A stretch of 64,000 nucleotides of DNA, taken from Streptomyces sp. A3M-1-3 (lineage in GTDB: Bacteria; Actinomycetota; Actinomycetes; Streptomycetales; Streptomycetaceae). Both the position numbers and the translations under genes were made by a program. Shown piece after piece: positions 51,345 to 60,450 of the stretch. Within the stretch, counting starts at the first letter, position 1, and each line of letters opens with the position of its first letter. Under the pieces are notes generated by a model. It was not told the DNA's origin. It made no database searches and saw nothing but the letters and a program-made list of their open reading frames with translations. Where the stretch lies: positions 124,001-188,000 of the forward strand of contig NZ_JANAVP010000007.1 of the NCBI RefSeq assembly GCF_024213665.1, in the 5' to 3' direction.

Positions 51345-52751
51345 TCAGCCGGTGACAACAGTCACTTCGCCGATCCCGAGCGCCTTCACCGGCTCCTCGA
51401 TCTGCGACGCGTCGCCCACCAGCACGGTCAGGAGCCGGTCGACCGGGAAGGCGCTGACGACGGCCGTGGTGGCTTCCACGGTGCCGGTCTGGGCCAGCTG
51501 TACGTACAACTGCGCCTGGTAGTCGTCCGGGAGGTGCTGTTCGACCTGGTCGGCGAACGTGCCGGCGACGGACCCGGCCGTCTCGAACTTCAGCGGGGCG
51601 ACGCCCACCAAGTTCTGTACGGCGACGTCCCGTTCGGCGTCGGTGAGCCCCTCGGCCGCGAGCGTGCGCAGCACCTTCAAGAGGTCGTCCAGCGCCGGGC
51701 CGGTGTGCGGGGTGTCGACCGAGCCGCTGATGGCGAGCATGGCGGCGCCCGGAGCGGCTCCGGAGGGAGCAGGAGCGGCGGAACGCAGCACCTGGCCGAA
51801 GGCGCGAACGCCGTACGTGTAGCCCTTCTCCTCCCGCAGGACGCGGTCCAGCCGGGACGTGAGAGTGCCGCCGAGGCAGTACGTGCCGAGAACCTGGGCC
51901 GCCCAGACACGGTCGTGCCGGTCGGGGCCGACGCGGCCGATCAGCAGCTGTGTCTGCACGGCGCCGGGGCGGTCCACGATCACCACGCGGCCCGTGTCGT
52001 CGGCGGTGACCGGGGGCACCGGACGTGGCTGCGCGGCGCCGCCGGTCCAGGCGCCCAGGGTCTCGGCGAGCACGGCGTCCAGGTCGGTACCCGTGTAGTC
52101 GCCGACGACCACCGCGGTCGTGGTGGCGGGGCGAACGTAGGCCTCGTAGAAGCCCCTTACGGCCGTGGAGTCGATCCGCGCGACGGTCTCCTCGCTGCCC
52201 TGCCGGGGGCGCGACATGCGCGCCTCGGCGGGGAACAGCTCCGCGGAGAGCTGCTTGGCCGCGCGGCGGGAGGGGTTGGCCAGCTCGTGCGGGATCTCGT
52301 CGAGGCGGTTGCGTACCAGCCGGTCCACTTCGCTGTCGGCGAACGCGGGCGCCCGCAGCGCCTCGGCGAGCAGCCCGAGTGCCTTCTGCAGCCGGGAGGC
52401 GGGCACTTCGAGAGAGACCCGCACGCCCGGGTGGTCGGCGTGCGCGTCCAGCGTGGCGCCGCACCGCTCGAGCTCCGCGGCGAACTCCTCGGCGGTGTGC
52501 TTGTCGGTGCCCTCGGACAGGGCGCGCGCCATGATCGTGGCCACGCCGTCGAGGCCCTCCGGCTCGGCGTCCAGCGGCGCGTCGAGGATGATCTCGACCG
52601 CGACGACCTGCTGGCCCGGGCGGTGGCAGCGCAGCACGGTCAGGCCGTTGTCCAGTGTGGCGCGCTCAGGGGCCGGGAAGGCCCACGGCTTGGCCTCGCC
52701 CGCCTGGGGCTGCGGGTGGAACTCCATGGCGGTGATCTGTGCGTCGCTCAC
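51345..52751 (-). CDS. M16-family protein lacking the zinc motif
   Basis: The 468-residue protein is an M16 fold: LDNGLTVLRCHRPGQQVVAV, and where HxxEH should be it reads GVATIMARALSEGTDKHTAE, so the zinc site is absent. The C-terminal half keeps the R/Y-type segment REEKGYTYGVRAFGQVLRSA. It is translationally coupled (GTGA overlap) to an active M16 protein, and the two probably form the heterodimer known for bacterial M16B peptidases. It would contribute substrate binding, not catalysis. Confidence 0.9.
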   Translation of the reverse strand: MSDAQITAMEFHPQPQAGEAKPWAFPAPERATLDNGLTVLRCHRPGQQVVAVEIILDAPLDAEPEGLDGVATIMARALSEGTDKHTAEEFAAELERCGATLDAHADHPGVRVSLEVPASRLQKALGLLAEALRAPAFADSEVDRLVRNRLDEIPHELANPSRRAAKQLSAELFPAEARMSRPRQGSEETVARIDSTAVRGFYEAYVRPATTTAVVVGDYTGTDLDAVLAETLGAWTGGAAQPRPVPPVTADDTGRVVIVDRPGAVQTQLLIGRVGPDRHDRVWAAQVLGTYCLGGTLTSRLDRVLREEKGYTYGVRAFGQVLRSAAPAPSGAAPGAAMLAISGSVDTPHTGPALDDLLKVLRTLAAEGLTDAERDVAVQNLVGVAPLKFETAGSVAGTFADQVEQHLPDDYQAQLYVQLAQTGTVEATTAVVSAFPVDRLLTVLVGDASQIEEPVKALGIGEVTVVTG

Positions 52752-54121
52752 TGCTGCGCCCCTTCGGTGTCGCTCTCGTCCGTGTCCTGTGCGCCCTCGG
52801 CGGCCTCCGCGTCCTCGGCGGCCATCGGCTCGTACACGAGGACCGCCCGGTTGTCGGGGCGCAGCCGGGCCGCGGCCACGGCCTGCACCTCCTCGGCGGT
52901 GATGTCGAGAACGCGCTGTACGGCGGTCAGGGCGAGCTGCGGGTCGCCGAACAGCACGGCGTACCGGCAGAGTTCGTCGGCGCGGCCCGCGACCGTGGAG
53001 AGCCGGTCCAGCCACTCGCGCTCCAGCTGTGCCTGGGCGCGCTCCATCTCCTCCTCCGTCGGGCCCTCGGCGGCGAAGCGCGCGAGTTCGTCGTCGACGG
53101 CAGCCTCGATCGTCGGCACCTCGACGCCGCCGGACGTCTTCACGTCCAGCCAGCCGAGCGAGGGCGCGCCGGCCAGCCGGAGCAGGCCGAAGCCGGCGGC
53201 GACCGCGGTCTGGTCGCGGCGGACCAGCCGGTTGTGCAGCCGCGAGGACTCGCCACCGCCGAGGACGGTGAGCGCCAGGTCCGCGGCGTCGCATGCGCGG
53301 GTGCCGTCCTGCGGGAGGCGGTAGGCGGCCATCAGGGCGCGGGCCGGCACCTCCTCGACGATCTCCTCGCGCAGCTGCTTGCCGATGACGTCCGGGAGCG
53401 AGCCGTCCCGGGGCGGCTGCTTGCCGTCGTGGGACGGGATCGAGCCGAAGTACCTCTCGATCCAGGCCAGCGTCGTCTCGGGGTCGATGTCGCCGACGAC
53501 CGACAGCACAGCGTTGTTCGGCGCGTAGTAGGTACGGAAGAAGTTCCGCGCGTCCTCCAGGGAGGCGGCGTCCAGGTCGGCCATCGAGCCGATCGGGGTG
53601 TGGTGGTACGGGTGGCCCTCGGGGTACGAGAGGGCGGTCAGCTTCTCGAAAGCCGTGCCGTACGGGACGTTGTCGTACCGCTGGCGGCGCTCGTTCTTGA
53701 CGACGTCGCGCTGGTTTTCCATCGAGTCGTCGTCGAGCGCGGTGAGGAGCGAGCCCATCCGGTCGGCCTCGAGCCACAGGGCCAGCTCCAGCTGGTGCGC
53801 GGGCATGGTCTCGAAGTAGTTCGTCCGCTCGAAGCTGGTGGTGCCGTTGAGCGAGCCGCCCGCGCCCTGGACCAGCTCGAAGTGGCCGTTGCCCGGAACG
53901 CTCGCCGAGCCCTGGAACATCAGGTGCTCGAAGAGGTGGGCAAGGCCCGTACGCCCCTTGACCTCGTGCCGTGAGCCGACGTCGTACCAGAGGCAGACCG
54001 CGGCGACCGGGGTCAGGTGGTCCTCGGAGAGCACCACGCGCAGCCCGTTGGCCAGGCGGTGCTCGGTCGCTGTCAGGCCGCCGGAACCGGCCTGCGCTGT
54101 GGCCGTGTGACCCATGGGCAT
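52748..54121 (-). CDS. M16-family zinc peptidase, catalytic subunit
   Basis: The 457-residue protein carries the inverted zinc motif HLFEH in GRTGLAHLFEHLMFQGSASV, with the third ligand Glu about 76 residues later in DVVKNERRQRYDNVPYGTA. The body (RNFFRTYYAPNNAVLSVVGD) is typical. It degrades peptides, probably in the cytoplasm since no signal peptide is seen. The C-terminus is acidic (EDAEAAEGAQDTDESD). It starts the two-gene operon; GAAGGGA precedes ATG 54121. Confidence 0.93.
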   Translation of the reverse strand: MPMGHTATAQAGSGGLTATEHRLANGLRVVLSEDHLTPVAAVCLWYDVGSRHEVKGRTGLAHLFEHLMFQGSASVPGNGHFELVQGAGGSLNGTTSFERTNYFETMPAHQLELALWLEADRMGSLLTALDDDSMENQRDVVKNERRQRYDNVPYGTAFEKLTALSYPEGHPYHHTPIGSMADLDAASLEDARNFFRTYYAPNNAVLSVVGDIDPETTLAWIERYFGSIPSHDGKQPPRDGSLPDVIGKQLREEIVEEVPARALMAAYRLPQDGTRACDAADLALTVLGGGESSRLHNRLVRRDQTAVAAGFGLLRLAGAPSLGWLDVKTSGGVEVPTIEAAVDDELARFAAEGPTEEEMERAQAQLEREWLDRLSTVAGRADELCRYAVLFGDPQLALTAVQRVLDITAEEVQAVAAARLRPDNRAVLVYEPMAAEDAEAAEGAQDTDESDTEGAQQ

Positions 54122-54357
54122 GTACGTCCCTTCGATCGCGTGATGACTGCGTCACCAAAACAGTCCTGCCACTGTATGCAAGCGTGCCGAGACCTGGCGA
54201 AGTTCCCGTTCCGGAGCACCCGTACCGGGGACCACTCCTGTGAGGGAACTCCGAACGAACAGGGAACGAGGAGGGTCGAGGTCGGCGTTGTCAGTGGCGC
54301 GGTCCACAATGGTCCGCGACAGATCCAGACCATGTTGGTGAAGGAGCCGCAGCAGCG

Positions 54358-56802
54358 ATGGCCCGCCGCAGCACGAAGACCCCGCCGCCGGAGGATTTCG
54401 AGGAGAAGATCCTCGACATCGACGTCGTCGACGAAATGCAGGGCTCCTTCCTCGAGTACGCCTACTCGGTGATTTACTCGCGGGCCCTGCCGGACGCCCG
54501 CGACGGCCTGAAGCCCGTACACCGGCGCATCGTGTACCAGATGAACGAGATGGGCCTGCGCCCCGACCGCGGCTATGTGAAGTGCGCCCGCGTCGTCGGC
54601 GAGGTGATGGGCAAGCTGCACCCGCACGGTGACGCCTCCATCTACGACGCGCTCGTACGCATGGCGCAGCCCTTCTCCATGCGGCTGCCGCTGGTCGACG
54701 GCCACGGGAACTTCGGTTCCCTCGGCAACGACGACCCGCCCGCCGCCATGCGGTACACCGAGTGCCGGATGGCCGACGCCACCTCGCTCATGACCGAGTC
54801 GATCGACGAGGACACCGTCGACTTCTCGCCGAACTACGACGGGCAGGAGCGGGAGCCGGTCGCGCTGCCGGCGGCCTATCCGAACCTCCTGGTCAACGGC
54901 GCCTCCGGGATCGCGGTCGGCATGGCGACGAATATGCCGCCGCACAACCTGGGCGAGGTGATCGCGGCCGCCAGGCATCTGATCAAGCACCCGGGCGCCG
55001 ACCTCGAGACCCTGATGCGGTTCGTGCCCGGACCCGACCTGCCGACCGGCGGGCGGATCGTGGGACTCGCCGGGATCAAGGACGCGTACGACAGCGGGCG
55101 CGGCACCTTCAAGATCCGTGCCAAGGCGACCGTGGAGGACGTCACCGCGCGCCGCAAGGGCCTCGTCGTCACGGAACTGCCGTTCGCGGTCGGTCCGGAG
55201 AAGGTGATCGCCAAGATCAAGGACCTGGTCGGTTCGAAGAAGCTGCAGGGCATCGCTGACGTCAAGGACCTGACCGACCGGGCGCACGGGCTGCGCCTGG
55301 TGATCGAGATCAAGAACGGTTTCCACCCGGAGGCCGTCCTGGAGCAGCTCTACAAGCTGACGCCGATGGAGGAGTCCTTCGGCATCAACAATGTGGCGCT
55401 GGTCGACGGACAGCCGTTGACACTGGGCCTCAAGGAGCTGCTGGAGGTCTACCTCGACCACCGCTTCGAGGTCGTACGGCGGCGCAGCGAGTTCCGCCGC
55501 GGCAAGCGGCAGGACCGGCTGCACCTGGTCGAGGGCCTGCTGGTGGCGCTGCTCGACATCGACGAGGTCATCCGGATCATCCGGTCCAGCGACAACTCCG
55601 CGCAGGCGAAGGAGCGGCTCATCGAGCACTTCTCGCTGAGCGAGATCCAGACGCAGTACATCCTGGACACCCCGCTGCGCCGGCTCACCAAGTTCGACAA
55701 GATCGAGCTGGAGTCCGAGCGCGACCGGCTCACCGGCGAGATCGACGAGCTGACCGGGATCCTGGACTCGGACGCCGAGCTGCGCAGGCTGGTCTCCTCC
55801 GAACTGGCCGCGGTGGCCAAGAAGTTCGGCACCGACCGGCGTACGGTCCTGCTGGAGTCCGCGGGCGCCCCGGTCGCGGCGGTGCCGCTGGAGGTGGCGG
55901 ACGACCCGTGCCGGGTGCTGCTCTCCTCGACCGGCCTGCTGGCGCGTACGGTCACGGGCGAGCCGGCCGACGACAGCGGCAAGCGGACCAAGCACGATGT
56001 GATCGTCTCGGCCGTCCTGGCGACGGCCCGCGCGGATGTCGGTGTGGTCACCTCAGCCGGCCGGCTGCTGCGGCTGCCGGTGATCGACCTGCCGCAGCTG
56101 CCGGGCACGGCGTCGGCGCCGAACCTGGCGGGCGGCGCTCCGGCCTCGGAGTTCCTGACCCTGGAGACGGGCGAGCAGGTCATCTGCCTGACCACGCTCG
56201 ACGAGACCTCGCAGGGGCTGGCGATCGGCACCGAGCAGGGTGTCGTCAAGCGCGTCGTCCCGGACTACCCGGCCAACAAGGACGAGCTGGAGGTCATCGG
56301 CCTCAGGGAGGGTGACCGGATCGTCGGTGCGGTGGAGCTGGTCACCGGCGAGGAGGACCTGGTCTTCATCACCGACGACGCCCAGCTGCTGCGGTATCCG
56401 GCGGGGCAGGTCAGGCCGCAGGGCCGGGCGGCCGGCGGAATGGCGGGGATCAAGCTGACGGCGGGCGCGAAGGTGATCCACTTCTCGGCGGTCGACCCGG
56501 CCGCCGAAGCGGTGGTGTTCACGGTCGCCGGATCGCACGGCACGCTCGACGACTCGGTACGGACCGCGAAGCTCACCCCCTTCGACCAGTACCCGCGCAA
56601 GGGGCGGGCGACGGGCGGGGTGCGCTGCCAGCGCTTCCTGAAGGGCGAGGACCTGCTGGTCCTGGCCTGGGCGGGAGCGTCGCCTGCTCGCGCGGCGACG
56701 GCGAACGGCACGCCCGCCGAGCTGCCGTTCCCGGACCCGCGCCGCGACGGCTCGGGCACGCCGCTGACGGTGGCGGTGGCGTCGCTGGCGGGACCGGCGT
56801 AA
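54358..56802 (+). CDS. parC: DNA topoisomerase IV subunit A
   Basis: The 814-residue protein has the winged-helix breakage-reunion domain ([39 protein letters not shown]). The catalytic tyrosine is Tyr133 in [11 protein letters not shown], followed by the [20 protein letters not shown] segment and a beta-propeller C-terminal domain. A true GyrA box (QRRGGKG) is missing; [10 protein letters not shown] stands in its place, which favours ParC over GyrA. Its partner ParE is encoded 6 kb away in the opposite direction. It decatenates daughter chromosomes. Confidence 0.93.
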   Translation: MARRSTKTPPPEDFEEKILDIDVVDEMQGSFLEYAYSVIYSRALPDARDGLKPVHRRIVYQMNEMGLRPDRGYVKCARVVGEVMGKLHPHGDASIYDALVRMAQPFSMRLPLVDGHGNFGSLGNDDPPAAMRYTECRMADATSLMTESIDEDTVDFSPNYDGQEREPVALPAAYPNLLVNGASGIAVGMATNMPPHNLGEVIAAARHLIKHPGADLETLMRFVPGPDLPTGGRIVGLAGIKDAYDSGRGTFKIRAKATVEDVTARRKGLVVTELPFAVGPEKVIAKIKDLVGSKKLQGIADVKDLTDRAHGLRLVIEIKNGFHPEAVLEQLYKLTPMEESFGINNVALVDGQPLTLGLKELLEVYLDHRFEVVRRRSEFRRGKRQDRLHLVEGLLVALLDIDEVIRIIRSSDNSAQAKERLIEHFSLSEIQTQYILDTPLRRLTKFDKIELESERDRLTGEIDELTGILDSDAELRRLVSSELAAVAKKFGTDRRTVLLESAGAPVAAVPLEVADDPCRVLLSSTGLLARTVTGEPADDSGKRTKHDVIVSAVLATARADVGVVTSAGRLLRLPVIDLPQLPGTASAPNLAGGAPASEFLTLETGEQVICLTTLDETSQGLAIGTEQGVVKRVVPDYPANKDELEVIGLREGDRIVGAVELVTGEEDLVFITDDAQLLRYPAGQVRPQGRAAGGMAGIKLTAGAKVIHFSAVDPAAEAVVFTVAGSHGTLDDSVRTAKLTPFDQYPRKGRATGGVRCQRFLKGEDLLVLAWAGASPARAATANGTPAELPFPDPRRDGSGTPLTVAVASLAGPA

Positions 56803-56821
56803 CCGGAGCCGGTACTGCCGG

Positions 56822-57862
56822 TTATTGCTGTACGAACCGCAGGACGCCCCACATGTTCCGCTCGTCGGCGGCGTCCTGCGGCGGCCGGGTCTCCCGGCAC
56901 TCGTCGAGAGCCTTGCGCAGCGCCTCGGCGTCAACGCCTGAGCCGATCAGCACCAGTTGGGTGAGGGGCTGCTGAGCCCGCGGCCACGGCTCCGGTGTGA
57001 AGCGGAGGAACCGGCCGACCGCGTGCAGTCCGTACCGGTTGCGCGGGTCGGCCGTCCCGAAGTCGACGAAGCCCTTGATGCGGTAGAGGCCGTCGGGCCG
57101 GGTGTCGAGGAAGTCCATCAGCCGGCGCGGGTTCATCGGCTGCGGCGAGACGAAGTCCACGCTTTCGTACGCCGAGTGCAGATGCGCGCAGTCGCCCTCG
57201 TGATCGTGGTCGTGTTCCTGCTCATGCAGGTCCTCGAAGGAGAGCTGGCCGAACACCTCGGCCCTGGGCTTGCACTCGAAGAGCAGCTCGGGGTCGATCC
57301 GGCCGTACGCCGCCGGGATGACGGGCGTACCGGGGCTGAGCCGTCCGATCACCTCGTGCACGCGGTCGAGGTCCCGCTCGGACGCGCGGTCGGTCTTGTT
57401 GAGCACGACGAGGTCGGCGATGCCCAGGTGCCGGTCGATCTCGGGGTGCCGCTCCCGCGTTGCGTCGAACTCGGCGGCGTCGACAACCTCGACCAGGCCG
57501 CCGTACATCACGTGCGGGTTCTCACTGCCGAGGATCATGCGCACGAGTTCCTGGGGCTCGGCGAGACCGCTCGCCTCGATGACGATGACGTCGAGCCGGG
57601 CGGCGGGGCTGGTCAGCGTCTCCAGATAGACGTCGAGTTCGCTCCCGTCGACGGCGCAGCACATACAGCCGTTGCCGAGCGAAACGGTCGAGCCGGCCTG
57701 GCCTGCCAGTGTCATGGCGTCGATCTCGATCGCCCCGAAGTCGTTGACGATCGCGCCGATCCTGTTGCCCCCGCGACGGCTGAGCAGGTGGTTGAGGAGC
57801 GTCGTTTTCCCGGACCCCAGGAACCCGGCGAGTACGACGACGGGGATGGGGCTCCTGGTCAC
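56822..57862 (-). CDS. CobW/COG0523-family GTPase (metal chaperone type)
   Basis: The 346-residue protein has Walker A (VVVLAGFLGSGKTTLLNHLL), the COG0523 metal motif GNGCMCCAVDG, DVIVIEASGLAEP (Walker B) and NKTDRASERD (base specificity). A His-rich loop HEQEHDHDHEGDCAHLH and a CobW_C domain follow. Such GTPases deliver zinc, cobalt or other metals to client proteins. It is convergent with parC at 20 bases and divergent from the sensor kinase gene. The client is not apparent. Confidence 0.93.
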   Translation of the reverse strand: MTRSPIPVVVLAGFLGSGKTTLLNHLLSRRGGNRIGAIVNDFGAIEIDAMTLAGQAGSTVSLGNGCMCCAVDGSELDVYLETLTSPAARLDVIVIEASGLAEPQELVRMILGSENPHVMYGGLVEVVDAAEFDATRERHPEIDRHLGIADLVVLNKTDRASERDLDRVHEVIGRLSPGTPVIPAAYGRIDPELLFECKPRAEVFGQLSFEDLHEQEHDHDHEGDCAHLHSAYESVDFVSPQPMNPRRLMDFLDTRPDGLYRIKGFVDFGTADPRNRYGLHAVGRFLRFTPEPWPRAQQPLTQLVLIGSGVDAEALRKALDECRETRPPQDAADERNMWGVLRFVQQ

Positions 57863-58030
57863 TGATCCGGTTCACCTTTCACACGGGTTTCGAGCTGCCC
57901 AGGATAGGTGTGCGGCTCGCGCGGCTTTCGGCTCGACGGCCCGGGGATGACTGGCCGACGGGAGGCCCGCATGCGATTTACGTAATTTGCGGATTCCGGA
58001 AAGCGGACCCGGGCCTCTAAGTTTCTGGAC

Positions 58031-59734
58031 ATGAGCGCTTCATCGACCGAAGCCGGAAGCCCCGGCAGCCCAGGCGACACGGCCGGCCCGGCCGGCACCG
58101 GGAGACCGGCACGCCACTGGCGGATCGGCTGGCCGCAGCGCGTCTTCTCCCAGGTGCTGCTGATGCAGCTGGCCATCGCCGGCGGTGTCGCGGTGCTGGC
58201 CACCGGCCTCTTCCTCGCCCCGCTCAGCGCGCAGCTCGACGACCAGGCGATGCGCCGCGCCCTCGCCGTCGCGCAGACCACCGCCGAGCAGCCGGGACTC
58301 GCCGAGCGGGTGCTCGGCTCGCGGCCGGCGCCGGGGAACCCGGTACAGGGCGAGGCAGAGCGGATCAGGGTCGCCACCGGGGCCGAGTACGTCGTGGTCG
58401 TCGACCGGCGGGGTGTGCGCTGGTCGCACCCCAACACCCGCGAGATAGGCCGGCTCGTCTCCACCGACCCCAGCGAGCCGCTGGCCGGCCGCGAGGTCAT
58501 GGAGATCGACAGCGGTACGCTCGGCCGCTCCGCGCGCGGCAAGGTCCCGCTGCGTGACGCGTCGGACCGGATCGTGGGCGCCGTCTCGGTCGGCATCGAG
58601 TACGACAGCGTCCGCAACCGGCTGCTGGCCGCGATCCCGGGCTTGTTCGCCTACGCGGGAGGGGCCCTCGCGGTCGGCGCCATCGCCGCATATCTGATCT
58701 CCCGCAGGATCCAGCGGCAGACCCATGACCTGGCCTTTTCCGATATCACCGCCCTGCTGGCCGAGCGCGAGGCGATGCTGCACTCCATCCGGGAGGGCGT
58801 CGTCGCGCTGGACGCCGGCGGCCGCGTACGGCTGATGAACGACGAGGCCCAGCGGCTGCTCGGGCTCGGCCCCGAGGCCACTGGACGGCCGCTCGACGAG
58901 GTGCTCGGCGCCGGCCGCACGACTGACGTGCTGGCGGGCCGGATCGCGGGCAAGGACCTGCTGACCGTCCGTGGCCGCCGCGTCCTGGTGGCCAACCGGA
59001 TGCCCACGGACGACGGAGGCGCCGTCGCCACTCTGCGCGACCGCACGGAGCTGGAGCAGCTGGGCCGTGAGCTGGACTCGACCCGGGGCCTGATCGACGC
59101 GCTGCGCGCGCAGGATCACGAGCACGCCAACCGGATGCACACCCTCCTCGGTCTGCTCGAGCTGGAGATGCACGAGGAGGCGGTGGAGTTCGTGACGGAG
59201 GTCGTGGGCGTCCACCGCGCCACGGCGGAGCAGGTCACCGAGAGGGTGCACGATCCGCTGCTGGCCGCGCTGCTGGTCGGCAAGGCGACGGTCGCCGCGG
59301 AGCGAGGTGTCTCCCTGACCGTTTCGGCCGCCACCCGCCTCCCCGACCGGCTGGTGGACCCGGGGGGCCTGGTCACGATCGTCGGCAACCTCGTCGACAA
59401 CGCGCTGGACGCCTCGGCGGGCTCCGCGGACCCCCGGGTCGAGGTCGAGCTGCGCGCCGAGGGGCGTACGGCCGTCCTCCGGGTCTGCGACAGCGGGCCC
59501 GGCGTCCCCGAGGAGCAGCGCGGGTTGATCTTTACCGAGGGCTGGTCCACCAAGGAGGTCCCGGCGCACGGCAAGCGCGGCCTCGGCCTCGCCATGGTGC
59601 GCAGGCTGGCGGAGCGGCAGGGCGGCAGCGCGCGGGTCACCACGGGGCCGGACGGAGGCGCGGAGTTCTCCGTCGTACTGCCCGAAGCGCTGACCGACGC
59701 CGGGCTGGCAGCGGCGGCCGAGGGGGCACCATGA
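58031..59734 (+). CDS. CitA/DcuS-type sensor histidine kinase
   Basis: The 567-residue kinase has two membrane helices (LLMQLAIAGGVAVLATGLFL and IPGLFAYAGGALAVGAIAAY) around an extracytoplasmic PAS domain with VATGAEYVVVVDRRGVRWSH. A cytoplasmic PAS follows, then a SpoOB-like phospho-His box (RAQDHEHANRMHTLLGLLEL) and an ATPase domain (NLVDNALDASAGSADPRVEV, GLGLAMVRRL). This class senses C4-dicarboxylates, citrate or related acids. It overlaps its regulator gene by ATGA and faces an ActP-type symporter gene, the likely target. Confidence 0.93.
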   Translation: MSASSTEAGSPGSPGDTAGPAGTGRPARHWRIGWPQRVFSQVLLMQLAIAGGVAVLATGLFLAPLSAQLDDQAMRRALAVAQTTAEQPGLAERVLGSRPAPGNPVQGEAERIRVATGAEYVVVVDRRGVRWSHPNTREIGRLVSTDPSEPLAGREVMEIDSGTLGRSARGKVPLRDASDRIVGAVSVGIEYDSVRNRLLAAIPGLFAYAGGALAVGAIAAYLISRRIQRQTHDLAFSDITALLAEREAMLHSIREGVVALDAGGRVRLMNDEAQRLLGLGPEATGRPLDEVLGAGRTTDVLAGRIAGKDLLTVRGRRVLVANRMPTDDGGAVATLRDRTELEQLGRELDSTRGLIDALRAQDHEHANRMHTLLGLLELEMHEEAVEFVTEVVGVHRATAEQVTERVHDPLLAALLVGKATVAAERGVSLTVSAATRLPDRLVDPGGLVTIVGNLVDNALDASAGSADPRVEVELRAEGRTAVLRVCDSGPGVPEEQRGLIFTEGWSTKEVPAHGKRGLGLAMVRRLAERQGGSARVTTGPDGGAEFSVVLPEALTDAGLAAAAEGAP

Positions 59735-60438
59735 ACGGTGTGAGCCGTGTGATCGAAGTACTGGTCGTGGACGACGACAATCGGGTTGCCCAGATCAACG
59801 CCGCATACGTGGAGAAGGTTCCTGGCTTCCGGGTAACCGGCCAGGTGTACTCCGCGGCCGAGGCGCTCGCCGTCATCGAGCGGGTCCCGGTCGATCTCGT
59901 CCTGCTCGACCACTACGTCCCGGACGAGAACGGACTCGCGCTCGCACGGAGGCTGCGCCGGCTCGGGCACCACACCGATGTGATCATGGTGACCGCGGCC
60001 CGTGATGTCGCCACCGTCCATTCGGCCATGCGCCACGGAGCCCTCCAGTACCTCGTGAAGCCGTTCGCCTTCGCCGGGCTGCGGGCCAGACTCGAGGCGT
60101 ACGCCGTGCTGCGCCCGCCGCACCCTGGACGAGGGCGGCGAGGCCGAACAGGACCAGGTGGACCGGATCTTCGGGGCCCTCGCGACGGCCCACGCGGGCC
60201 CCGCCGAGCTGCCGAAGGGTCACTCCCCCGCCACCGCGGAGGTGGTGCGCCAGGTACTGCTGACGGCCGAAGGCCCGCTCTCCGCCCAGCAGATCGGGAG
60301 CGGGCGGAGCTGAGCCGACAAACCGCGCAGCGCTGTCTCAAGCTGCTGGAGCGAACCGGCCGGGTCCGGCTCGGCCTCAAATACGGCGAGACGGGCCGCC
60401 CGGAGCACCGCTACACCTGGGCGTCCAGCCCCTCATAG
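59731..60438 (+). CDS. CitB/DctR-type response regulator with a mis-framed middle
   Basis: The receiver domain is normal (IEVLVVDDDNRVAQINAAYV, Asp in LVLLDHYVPDENG, Lys in YLVKPFAFAGLRARLEAYA), and the end is a normal winged HTH (ELSRQTAQRCLKLLERTGRV to EHRYTW). Between about 60115 and 60298 the proper frame is shifted by one: it reads RTLDEGGEAEQDQVDRIFGA through EGPLSAQQIG. An extra C in GCGCCCGCC and a missing base in ATCGGGAGC explain both ends. The 235-codon frame stays open, but some 60 linker residues are altered. It may be a sequencing error pair. Confidence 0.85.
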   Translation: MNGVSRVIEVLVVDDDNRVAQINAAYVEKVPGFRVTGQVYSAAEALAVIERVPVDLVLLDHYVPDENGLALARRLRRLGHHTDVIMVTAARDVATVHSAMRHGALQYLVKPFAFAGLRARLEAYAVLRPPHPGRGRRGRTGPGGPDLRGPRDGPRGPRRAAEGSLPRHRGGGAPGTADGRRPALRPADRERAELSRQTAQRCLKLLERTGRVRLGLKYGETGRPEHRYTWASSPS

Positions 60439-60450
60439 GGACGCTGAGCG

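Noticed and set aside
54358-56802. Identification as gyrA
   Set aside because: No canonical GyrA box is present and the partner at 62.7 kb looks like ParE; the neighbourhood is that of parC in Streptomyces.
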